Assembly: GCA_963805495.1 (NCBI GenBank)
Contig: CAWDUQ010000002.1
Span: forward strand, 372,001 to 436,000
Length of the DNA stretch: 64,000 nucleotides
Origin: DAHUXD01 sp963805495
GTDB taxonomy: Bacteria; Acidobacteriota; Thermoanaerobaculia; UBA5066; Gp7-AA6
Direction: 5' to 3'
Positions 36,056-43,043 of the stretch are shown one piece after another. The number at the start of each line of letters is the position of its first letter. Position 1 is the stretch's first letter. The position numbers and the translations under genes were made by a program. Below the pieces are notes generated by a model. It had not been told where the DNA came from. It saw nothing but the letters and a program-made list of their open reading frames with translations, and searched no databases.

Positions 36056-36906
36056 GCGTCACGGCGGGGATCGACGTCGGCTCGAGCGCCGTCAAGGCGG
36101 CGATCCTGCGGGTCGGCGAGGGGGAGGACCGGGTGCTCGGCCACGCCGTCGCGAGGATCCGGAGGCGCAGCGTCTCCGAGGTGGTCGCGGAGGCCTTCGA
36201 CGCGGCGGTCGCGGCGGCGGCGGTGACCGAGCTCGACTACGTCGCGTCGACCGGCGAGGGTGAGGAGACGCCCATCGCGACCGGCCACTTCTACGGAATG
36301 ACGACGCACGCCCGCGGGGCGCTGTTCCTGGCGCCCGGGGCGCGGGCGGTTCTCGACATCGGGGCCCTCCATGCCCGAGCCGTCGCGATGGACTCCCGGG
36401 GGAAGGTCCTCGGCTACAAGATGACGAGCCAGTGCGCCTCGGGGTCGGGCCAGTTTCTCGAGAACATCGGCCGCTACCTGGGTGTCGCGCAGTCGGACAT
36501 CGGCGCCCTCTCGCTGACGGCCGAGAAACCCGAGGCCGTCAGCTCGATCTGCGCCGTGCTTGCCGAGACGGACGTCATCAACATGGTCTCGCGGGGTCTC
36601 GGTTCCGCCAACATCCTTCGGGGAATCCACGACAGCATGGCGGGGCGGTTCGCGCGATTGCTCCACTCTCTGGGCGTGGAGGGGACCGTGTTTCTGAGCG
36701 GGGGCCTCGCCGCCGACGACGGGCTGGCGGCCGCGCTTTCGGCCGCGCTGTCACAGGGGGCGGCGCGCGGGGCGGCGCCGATCGAGCTCGTGCGCCATCC
36801 GATGTCGGCGTACGCCGGCGCGATCGGGGCCGCGATCTGGGGAGCATTCCGCCGGCAGCGCGTCGGCATGGAGGGGGCCGCATGGACGGCGAACGCGACG
36901 ATCTGA
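36052..36906 (+). CDS. bcrD: benzoyl-CoA reductase subunit D (ATPase/electron activator)
   Basis: A 284-residue ASKHA-type ATPase pairing with BcrA. TAGIDVGSSAVKAAIL (4-19) binds phosphate; AVLDIGALHARAVAMD is the second motif; SQCASGSGQFLENIGRYLG holds the bridging cluster Cys; SSICAVLAETDVINMVSRG and FLSGGLAADDGL complete the family pattern. The size fits BcrD (about 282). ATG overlaps the bcrA stop. A GNAT gene starts inside its 3' end. Confidence 0.95.
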   Translation: MSVTAGIDVGSSAVKAAILRVGEGEDRVLGHAVARIRRRSVSEVVAEAFDAAVAAAAVTELDYVASTGEGEETPIATGHFYGMTTHARGALFLAPGARAVLDIGALHARAVAMDSRGKVLGYKMTSQCASGSGQFLENIGRYLGVAQSDIGALSLTAEKPEAVSSICAVLAETDVINMVSRGLGSANILRGIHDSMAGRFARLLHSLGVEGTVFLSGGLAADDGLAAALSAALSQGAARGAAPIELVRHPMSAYAGAIGAAIWGAFRRQRVGMEGAAWTANATI

Positions 36907-37349
36907 AAGTCCGCACGCTCACGCTCGAAGACCTTCCGAGGCTGGTCCGGATGGACCACGCGCTCACCGGCCGCAACCGCACGGCCTGGTACGAGGGCAA
37001 GCTGAAGCGGGCTCTCGCGGACTCGGACGTGAAGATTTCCCTGGGATGCGAGATGGAGGGTTTCCTCGTCGGCGCGGTGCTCGGCGTGCTGCAGTACGGC
37101 GAGTTCGGACAGCCCGAGCCGATCGCCGTTCTCGACACGATTCTCGTGGACCCGGGTTATGCCCGGCGGGGGGTCGGCACGGCCCTCATCGAGGACCTGA
37201 CGCGCAACCTGCGGGCGCTGGGGATCGAGCGGCTGCGGACCGAGCTCGCCTGGGACGAGCACGACCTCGGTCGTTTCCTCGGGACGCGAGGATTCTCCCC
37301 GGCACCCCGCTTCGTCCTCGAGCGCCGCCTCGGTACCGTCGCGGGCTGA
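36882..37349 (+). CDS. GNAT-family N-acetyltransferase at the end of the benzoyl-CoA operon
   Basis: A 155-residue GNAT protein. The acetyl-CoA binding loop is VDPGYARRGVGTALIEDLTRNL (about 89-110) and the N-terminal strand is VRTLTLEDLPRLVRMDHALTG. Its ATG lies 25 bases inside bcrD, so it is translated with the reductase genes. Its role is unknown: it could acetylate an enzyme of the pathway (protein acetylation controls acyl-CoA synthetases) or a small molecule. Confidence 0.82.
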   Translation: MDGERDDLKVRTLTLEDLPRLVRMDHALTGRNRTAWYEGKLKRALADSDVKISLGCEMEGFLVGAVLGVLQYGEFGQPEPIAVLDTILVDPGYARRGVGTALIEDLTRNLRALGIERLRTELAWDEHDLGRFLGTRGFSPAPRFVLERRLGTVAG

Positions 37350-37355
37350 GCCGGC

Positions 37356-39077
37356 TCAGGGGGCGGAGGCCGGCACGCGCCCGGCCGTTCGCATCAGCCG
37401 TGGAATCAGCAGGAGCGCTCCTCCGTAGAAGACGAAGGCGACGAACAGCGTCATCGGCGTTCCGCCCGGGAGATCTTCGAAGAGGAGCTTGAGACCTCCC
37501 GCGACGAGGGCGAAGTACGCCAGTGCTCGCAGCTCCGGCCGCTTCGTCGAGCGCCAGCTCCGGGCGAGGATGTACGCCGAGAGGGAGATGATCACGGTGC
37601 GAAGGGCGGGCAGCGGCCCGGCCAGAATCGCCTCGGCCGGCCGGTCGAGCGCGACCACGGCGATCCCCCCGATCCCGACGGCGGACAGGAGCGTCGCGAC
37701 GATCGCGGGGAGGGACCCGGCGGCCGGGCGTTCCACGAGCAGGAGCACGGACGCGGCGGTGACCGCGGCGAGGCAGAGGAGGGCGGCGGGCGAGGGCAGG
37801 GCGAGGCGGGCGTGATCGCCTGTGAAGGCTCGCATCGAGGACCCGAGGAGGCCGGAGGCCGTCGCGGCCACGACGGCGAAAACGGCCCCCTGCGGCTGAA
37901 GAATCGCCGGCTCGAACGCTCGGCCGAGAACGACCGCCGCGACGCAAAGGAACGCCCACACGAGCGCCGGGGCCGGCTCCGGCAGGAGGACGGCGGTTCC
38001 GATGACCGTCAGGGCGAGGCCGAGCCAGGCGAAGTAGATGCGGCTGGGGCGTGCCTCCGGCGTGCGCTCGCGCAGGAAAGCGAAGAGGTAGCTCGCGACG
38101 CCGCTCGCCGTGGCGGCCGCCGCCAGTGGCGCCGCTCCGGTTCCGCGCAGTGCCATGAGCCGCAGAAAACCGCCCACGCCCACCGACAGGGCGAGGAGCG
38201 TTTGGACGACCTCGAGACCTCCGATCTGCACGCGCCCCAGGAGGGCGTGCAGAAGAATCGTTCCCGGCCAGAGGATCGCGATGCCGAGTGCCAGCAGCAT
38301 CACGAGCGGAACGCCGGAAGCCGCCGTGGGCGAGGGCGTAGCCAGGGCCTCCGAGGTTGCCCAGATCGAGAGCCCCGCTGCGCAGAACGTGGGGAGCCAG
38401 CCGAGCATCCGCCAGCTCCACCGACTCCCGCCGAACCAGGTCGTCGCGGAGGCGAGGGTGAGAAGGAGAAGGCCGGAAAGCGCCGGGACCCCGGCCACCA
38501 CTGCGAGAAACACGGCGGTCGCACAGGCGGCGAGCGTCGCCGTCCAGTCGAGAGCGGGCAGGTCGTGGCGCCGCCCCACGGCCAGAACGATCGCGGTCGC
38601 GACAGCGAGAATGGCGAGGCCGCCGGCAGGCGAGAAAATGGCAAAACGCGTGGTCGTCTCGGCAACGATGGCATTGGCGATGAACGCGGCCGTCGAGCCC
38701 AGAAACGCGGCGGTCAGCCGGTTGCCCCGGGCGGCGGCGCGATCGGCGAGCACCATGATGAGGAACGCGTAGGCCAGACCGAAGGCGACGCCCGGCGTCG
38801 TGGCCACGGTGCCCCGGTCGGTCAGCGCGCGGATCAGGAAGGCGCCGGCGAGCGTGAGGACGCTCCATCCGACCTGCGCCAGAACGTCGAGGAAGAGCGG
38901 CGAAGCCGTGGGAGGAACGATCCGGAGCGGCCCGCCCGCCTCCTCCTCGTACGCGAGTGGTTCCGGTTGGGCGGCAGGCAACGGCCCGGAGCGGAGCACC
39001 GCCTCCTCGAGGCGCAGGATCCTCGCCTCGAGCGCATCCAGACGCGTGTCCGAATGTTCCGGATCGGTGGGGCTCAC
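37356..39077 (-). CDS. large multi-pass membrane protein (DUF2339-like)
   Basis: A 573-residue protein with an N-terminal coiled coil (DTRLDALEARILRLEEAVLR, about 10-29), a short linker and about 16-18 hydrophobic helices, starting with VLAQVGWSVLTLAGAFLIRAL. This layout resembles DUF2339-type membrane proteins; the function is unknown. It starts at GTG 39077. It is convergent with the benzoyl-CoA operon; the two stop codons lie in a 14-bp palindrome CTGAGCCGGCTCAG (37346-37359). Confidence 0.72.
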   Translation of the reverse strand: MSPTDPEHSDTRLDALEARILRLEEAVLRSGPLPAAQPEPLAYEEEAGGPLRIVPPTASPLFLDVLAQVGWSVLTLAGAFLIRALTDRGTVATTPGVAFGLAYAFLIMVLADRAAARGNRLTAAFLGSTAAFIANAIVAETTTRFAIFSPAGGLAILAVATAIVLAVGRRHDLPALDWTATLAACATAVFLAVVAGVPALSGLLLLTLASATTWFGGSRWSWRMLGWLPTFCAAGLSIWATSEALATPSPTAASGVPLVMLLALGIAILWPGTILLHALLGRVQIGGLEVVQTLLALSVGVGGFLRLMALRGTGAAPLAAAATASGVASYLFAFLRERTPEARPSRIYFAWLGLALTVIGTAVLLPEPAPALVWAFLCVAAVVLGRAFEPAILQPQGAVFAVVAATASGLLGSSMRAFTGDHARLALPSPAALLCLAAVTAASVLLLVERPAAGSLPAIVATLLSAVGIGGIAVVALDRPAEAILAGPLPALRTVIISLSAYILARSWRSTKRPELRALAYFALVAGGLKLLFEDLPGGTPMTLFVAFVFYGGALLLIPRLMRTAGRVPASAP

Positions 39078-39112
39078 TGAGGCTAGCCTCGGGTACCAAC
39101 TCGCGGTTGGCG

Positions 39113-39128
39113 AGATGCAAACGCATCA
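39113..39128 (-). promoter_or_regulatory. putative operator, TGATGCGTTTGCATCA-type palindrome (site 2)
   Basis: Minus-strand reading TGATGCGTTTGCATCT, with a perfect GATGC-N4-GCATC core. It lies between the divergent membrane protein (start 39077) and the hemerythrin operon (start 39223), next to the FNR-like box at 39141. Confidence 0.5.
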
Positions 39129-39140
39129 GGCTCCCCGGGG

Positions 39141-39154
39141 ATGATCCCGGTCAT
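39141..39154. promoter_or_regulatory. FNR-like box ATGAT-CCCG-GTCAT before the hemerythrin operon
   Basis: The same ATGAY-N4-RTCAT form as at 28591 and 47166. Its centre is about 76 bases before the ATG at 39223; a class II site would place transcription near 39189, leaving a leader that includes the strong SD. Confidence 0.55.
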
Positions 39155-39222
39155 AGGCGCGCAGCCCGCCACCTGCGATCGTGTCCCTCGAGGGGCGGAG
39201 GATCGCTCCGAAGGGAGGGGAC

Positions 39223-39927
39223 ATGACTCACCCGTTGACGGCGGAGCGCGCGCTCGACATCCGGGGCCGGTCGTCCGACGACGCGGTCGCGGAGGTGCTG
39301 GGCTGGTTCGACGCGCTCGGTCCGGCGGAACGTTTCGTCCTGACCTGCGCCGACTCCGGCGCCGACATGCTTCGACGGCTCCAGGCGGCTCGGCCGGGGA
39401 CGTTCGAGTGGTCGCCCCTTCAGGCGGGACCCTGGGCCTGGCGCATCGAGATCGCGCGAAGCGAGGCGTCGCGGACCGCGGCCCGAGGGGTCAACGAGGC
39501 CCTGGCGTGGGACCACGATCGTCTCGAGGCCCTCGAGGCGGCGGCCTTTCGCGCCCGGGCCGAGGGCGACCTCGCGGCGGCCTTCGACCTGTACGCGGAG
39601 TTCGCGTTCGGGCTGCGCCGGCACATCGGTTTCGAGGAAGATCTCCTGTTCCCGGCGTTCGAGGCCGGCACGGGCATGCCGCCGGCGGCCGGCCCCACCG
39701 CGGTGATGCGAGCCGAGCATCGCGACATCCTCCGGCTCCTCGACGCCATCGAGCTCGGCATCGGCGATGCCGCCGCGCCGGTGGCCCCGCTGCGTGCGAG
39801 CTTTCATGCCGTTCTCGGAGAACACAACGCCAAGGAGGAGCAAGTCCTCTATCCCTCCGTCGACGACCTGCTCGGCCGCGACGGCGCGGACGAGCTGGTG
39901 CGCCGGATCCAGCGGTACGGTTCCTAG
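39223..39927 (+). CDS. DUF2249 + hemerythrin domain protein
   Basis: A 234-residue two-domain protein. Residues about 1-75 form a DUF2249 domain (ERALDIRGRSSDDAVAEVLGWFDAL...). Residues about 95-230 are an HHE hemerythrin domain with di-iron ligands in AWDHDRLEALE, LRRHIGFEEDLLFP, RAEHRDILRLLD and EHNAKEEQVLYP. Such proteins bind O2 or NO, or repair iron-sulfur clusters. AGGGAGGGG precedes the ATG at 39223. It leads an operon with a rhodanese and a MauE-like protein. Confidence 0.85.
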   Translation: MTHPLTAERALDIRGRSSDDAVAEVLGWFDALGPAERFVLTCADSGADMLRRLQAARPGTFEWSPLQAGPWAWRIEIARSEASRTAARGVNEALAWDHDRLEALEAAAFRARAEGDLAAAFDLYAEFAFGLRRHIGFEEDLLFPAFEAGTGMPPAAGPTAVMRAEHRDILRLLDAIELGIGDAAAPVAPLRASFHAVLGEHNAKEEQVLYPSVDDLLGRDGADELVRRIQRYGS

Positions 39928-39963
39928 GCGAACGGCCGGCCGCCTCGGCTAAGATGCCGGGGC

Positions 39964-40551
39964 ATGAGGAGCCGGGCACCGTTCTGGGTCGAGGCTGCGG
40001 GGTTCGTCCTCGTGGCGATCGTCGCTGCGTCGGTCTCGAACGCCCTGGCCGGGCCGGAGCGTACGCTCCAGTGGATCGGCGCGTACGGGAAGCCCGGCGC
40101 CGCGGCGGCCGCGAGGCCGACTCCGGCCCCCGCCGTGGCGCCGTCGCCCGCCCTCGGAACGTCCCCCACGGGCAACACCTTTGCGCCCCACCCCGAAAAG
40201 GCCTGGCTCGAGATCTCCGGCGAGGAAGCCGCCGAGCTCCATGCCCGCAAGACCGTGCCGTTCCTGGATGCGCGGCGCACGAGCGTGTACCGCGAGGGCC
40301 ACATCGCGGGAGCGCGGCCGTTCTCGGTCTGGGAGTCGGACATCGACGGAAAGGTCAAGGCCTTCTTCGCGGAGGGGACCGACCAGAGCGCGCCGATCGT
40401 CGTCTACTGCAGCGGGGGTAACTGCGAGGACTCCCACATGCTTTCCGAGAAACTCTACATGGTCGGGTTCGACAACGTTCTCGTCTACAAGGACGGCTAT
40501 CCGGACTGGGTCAAGCGCGGGTTGGCGGTCGTTCAGGGAGCGGAGCCGTGA
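39964..40551 (+). CDS. membrane-anchored rhodanese-like sulfurtransferase
   Basis: A 195-residue protein with an N-terminal membrane anchor (about 10-29), a Pro/Ala linker (about 45-70) and a single rhodanese domain. The active-site loop is VYCSGGNCEDS with catalytic C149 and a nearby C154. FLDARRTSVYREGHIAGARPF is the typical rhodanese entrance motif. It faces the periplasm if the anchor is uncleaved. It probably handles sulfane sulfur together with the adjoining MauE-like membrane protein, whose GTG overlaps its stop (GTGA). Confidence 0.85.
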   Translation: MRSRAPFWVEAAGFVLVAIVAASVSNALAGPERTLQWIGAYGKPGAAAAARPTPAPAVAPSPALGTSPTGNTFAPHPEKAWLEISGEEAAELHARKTVPFLDARRTSVYREGHIAGARPFSVWESDIDGKVKAFFAEGTDQSAPIVVYCSGGNCEDSHMLSEKLYMVGFDNVLVYKDGYPDWVKRGLAVVQGAEP

Positions 40552-41003
40552 GCGGCGGGCTCGCATCTCCCTGGCTGACGGTCCGTGCCCAGTTCGTCCT
40601 GGCCGCCTTCTTCGCGGTCGCGGGTTTCTTCAAGATCGCGGACCCGCCCGGTTTCGCCCACGAGATCCACAACTACGGACTCGTCCCCGGCGCGGCGGTC
40701 AACGCGATGGCGCTCGTCCTGCCCTGGCTCGAGCTCGTCACGGGCGTGGCCCTGTTCCTCGGAATCGCCAGGCGCTCCGCGGCCCGGATTTTCGGACTCC
40801 TGTTGATGGTGTTCATCGTTGCCCTGTCGATCAATCTCGCGCGGGGAAAGCCCGTCGACTGCGGCTGCTTCGGGACGGCGACGGTCCAGAAGACGGACGC
40901 CGAGCGCCTGAACGAAATGAAGGTCGCGATCCTGCGCGACGTCGGCCTGCTGCTGCTGGTGGGCCAGATTCTCCACGCGACCCGCCGGGAAGAGCGGATC
41001 TAG
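40548..41003 (+). CDS. MauE/DoxX-like redox membrane protein
   Basis: A 151-residue protein with four membrane helices: FVLAAFFAVAGFFKIADPPGFAHEIHNYGLVP (about 15-46), LELVTGVALFLG and LLMVFIVALSINLARGKPVDCGCFG. The DCGCFG motif marks MauE-type proteins, thought to move reducing equivalents for periplasmic thiol/disulfide chemistry. Fusion or coupling with rhodanese is frequent in such proteins. It starts at GTG 40548. Confidence 0.83.
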   Translation: MSGGLASPWLTVRAQFVLAAFFAVAGFFKIADPPGFAHEIHNYGLVPGAAVNAMALVLPWLELVTGVALFLGIARRSAARIFGLLLMVFIVALSINLARGKPVDCGCFGTATVQKTDAERLNEMKVAILRDVGLLLLVGQILHATRREERI

Positions 41004-41036
41004 CGTTCCGTAACGGAAGCCATGCGGCAGGCGGTC

Positions 41037-41095
41037 GTAGGGGCGGGGCTTGTCCCCGCCCGCGGGCGGGAGCAAGGGGCGCCCCTGCACACGAT
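41037..41095. repeat. short relative of the GC-rich hairpin repeat
   Basis: It contains TAGGGGCGGGG-N5-CCCCGCCC (stem 41041-41061) followed by GCAAGGGGCGCCCCT. The second part is identical to the second hairpin of the element at 15536. It looks like a compact or decayed member of the same family, without the terminal repeats. It lies between the converging MauE-like and hemerythrin genes and may also act as terminator. Confidence 0.55.
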
Positions 41096-41124
41096 GGCGG
41101 TGTCAGGACTTCGGTGACAGGACG

Positions 41125-41577
41125 CTAGGGCTTTCCGAACCGCGCCCGGAGGGTTTCCTCGACGAGAATCGCGGCGGGGTAGAGGATCTCCTCCTCTTCC
41201 TGCGCGTGGGCGACGAGGACCTGCGCCAGCCGGGCGAAACCGGGCTGGCCCTCCTCGGTCGCCGCGCGCACCAGCTCGCGGAGGGCGTCGACGATGCGGC
41301 GGTGCTCGGCGAGCATCCGGGGCAGCTCGACCTTGAGAGGAGAAACCCGCGCGAGCAGCGCCGCCATGTCGGCGGTCAGGGTCCCTTCCGCGGCGGGTCG
41401 AAGCAGCGCGAGGGCCGGTGCCACCAGTTCCTCCTCCCGAGCCATGTGGGGCTGGAGGACCTTCATGACACCCCGGGCGGCTTCTCCGGTCTTTCCCGGG
41501 GCCTTCATGGCCCGGGCGAGTTCCTCGTGGAGATCCTCGTGCTCCATCTGGAAGGACTGAGGAATCTTCGTTTCCAT
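41125..41577 (-). CDS. hemerythrin domain protein
   Basis: A 150-residue single-domain HHE hemerythrin-like protein. Candidate di-iron ligands are in MEHEDLHEELARAM (about 11-24), LQPHMAREEELVAPAL, LAEHRRIVDALREL and LVAHAQEEEEILYPAA. A role in sensing or scavenging O2/NO or in cluster repair is probable from the family. It starts at ATG 41577 and is divergent from the radical SAM gene; the shared intergenic region holds two TTTGCATCA-type sites. Confidence 0.85.
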   Translation of the reverse strand: METKIPQSFQMEHEDLHEELARAMKAPGKTGEAARGVMKVLQPHMAREEELVAPALALLRPAAEGTLTADMAALLARVSPLKVELPRMLAEHRRIVDALRELVRAATEEGQPGFARLAQVLVAHAQEEEEILYPAAILVEETLRARFGKP

Positions 41578-41639
41578 CGCGTGCCTCGCTTCCCGGCCGG
41601 CCAGCCAGACCCACTCTACGCCGGTCGTCCCGGGGGGTA

Positions 41640-41655
41640 TGACGCATTTGCATCA
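41640..41655 (+). promoter_or_regulatory. putative operator, TGATGCGTTTGCATCA-type palindrome (site 3)
   Basis: TGACGCATTTGCATCA in the intergenic region between the hemerythrin gene (start 41577) and radical SAM gene (start 41754). Confidence 0.5.
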
Positions 41656-41738
41656 CGCCAGCTGCACTCCCGGGCAACGGCCGGCGGTCTTGGTCGGGGG
41701 TCGGGTCTTTCGCCCGGCTCGGCGGGTTTGGGGTCATC

Positions 41739-41754
41739 TGGTTCGTTTGCATCA
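41739..41754 (+). promoter_or_regulatory. putative operator, TGATGCGTTTGCATCA-type palindrome (site 4)
   Basis: TGGTTCGTTTGCATCA, matching the consensus at 14 of 16 positions. It runs into the ATG at 41754, so either it represses directly at the start site or the real start of the radical SAM gene is further downstream (GTG/TTG codons near 41781-41793). Confidence 0.45.
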
Positions 41755-43043
41755 TGGCGCTCATCGGGCCGACGGATACCTTGAATCCGGTGTTGTCGCC
41801 CGTCGAACTCGAGATCGAGCTTTTCTGCCGGGGCCTTCGGCTCGCGGACCATTCGACTGTCGAACAGGACGGCCGGCGGATCTCCCGCACGCGCGCCGGC
41901 CTCGGCTCGGGCCTGGAGATCGTGATTCCCTCGCCCCGCAAGCCGATCTGGGTCAACGTGCCGGTCGTCGAGGTCTTTGCCTGGACCTCTCCCTTCGAGC
42001 TCGTCCGGACCGACACGGGCTATTGCGTCGTCGACGACCGGACCCGCGAGTCGTATCCCGTCCTGATCCCGGAGGAGCCCGCGTGGTACAGCCGCTCCAC
42101 TTCGTCGGGCATCCCGATGAACCGCATCGGGGTCCTCCAGGGCAACTATCTCGGAGTGTACGTTTCCAACGCGTGCCTCTACTGGGCGCGCAACGAAGCC
42201 TGCCGCTTCTGCACGACCGGAAAGAACGTCGGATCGAACGAAGAGGCACGAAAAAAGGTCGAGGACGTCGTCGAGGTCGCGCGCGCCGCACGGGACGAGT
42301 CGGGCTCGGTTTTCACGCACCTCAACACCGGGTACCATTTCGAGGAGGTCGAGCGGCTCGAGCCGATCCACGGGCTGCGCCAGTGCGAGCCGTACGTACG
42401 GGCGCTGAGGGCGGAGGTGGGCGGGTTCATCGGAGTCCAGGCCCACCCGGTGCCGCGCAGCAAGTTCTCGGAATACGACGCCCTGATCGAGGCCGGCACG
42501 GACCACTTCTCGTTCTGCTACGAGCTGGAAAACCCGATGTGGTTCAAGCTCATCTGCCCGGGAAAGTCGAGGTCGGTCGGCCAGGAGGGCTTCTTCGACG
42601 CCATGGAGTACACGGCGAAAAAGCTGGGTCGGGGGAGGGTCTCGGGAGAGATCATCGCGGGCCTCGAGCCGGTTCAGGCCACGATGCGCGGAATCGATCG
42701 CATCGTCGAGGCCGGGGCGTTTCCGACCGTCTGCATCTTCCGGCCGACGGTCGGCAGCGAGCTCGAGCACGAAGCTCCCCCCGATCCGGGCGCCATGCGC
42801 GAGGTCTTTGCCCATCTGTACGAGGCCTGCCGCGACGCGGGACTTCCGATCGGGATCCTGCCGATCGAGGTCTCGCTCGTCGTTCAGCCCGAGGAGACGC
42901 GGGAACTGGTCCCGAACACGCTCGCGGGGCGGATGTACCAGGGAAAGCTCTCGGCTCTCCGCCTGCTCGCTCGGCCGTACGTCGCCTGGAAGGCCCGTCC
43001 CGCCGCCGGATCCGCGCCCGTGTCAAGATTCGGGAATGGCTAA
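41754..43043 (+). CDS. radical SAM protein with Cx8CxxC cluster motif
   Basis: A 429-residue protein with the 4Fe-4S site CLYWARNEACRFC (C141, C150, C153), a spaced variant of the usual CxxxCxxC. N-terminal residues about 1-125 form a separate domain without a recognised name; a TIM-barrel-like remainder contains GFIGVQAHPVP, FSFCYELENPMWF and SGEIIAGLEPVQATMRGID. The product is unknown. Its last codons overlap the VKOR-DsbA gene by eight bases, so they are translated together. The start may be downstream of 41754 (see operator at 41739). Confidence 0.8.
   Translation: MALIGPTDTLNPVLSPVELEIELFCRGLRLADHSTVEQDGRRISRTRAGLGSGLEIVIPSPRKPIWVNVPVVEVFAWTSPFELVRTDTGYCVVDDRTRESYPVLIPEEPAWYSRSTSSGIPMNRIGVLQGNYLGVYVSNACLYWARNEACRFCTTGKNVGSNEEARKKVEDVVEVARAARDESGSVFTHLNTGYHFEEVERLEPIHGLRQCEPYVRALRAEVGGFIGVQAHPVPRSKFSEYDALIEAGTDHFSFCYELENPMWFKLICPGKSRSVGQEGFFDAMEYTAKKLGRGRVSGEIIAGLEPVQATMRGIDRIVEAGAFPTVCIFRPTVGSELEHEAPPDPGAMREVFAHLYEACRDAGLPIGILPIEVSLVVQPEETRELVPNTLAGRMYQGKLSALRLLARPYVAWKARPAAGSAPVSRFGNG

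Noticed and set aside
32318..36906. 2-hydroxyglutaryl-CoA dehydratase instead of benzoyl-CoA reductase
   Set aside because: Four subunits (two ATPases, one with the large BcrA insert), BcrB/BcrC-specific blocks, and adjoining dch, had and oah fit only benzoyl-CoA reduction.
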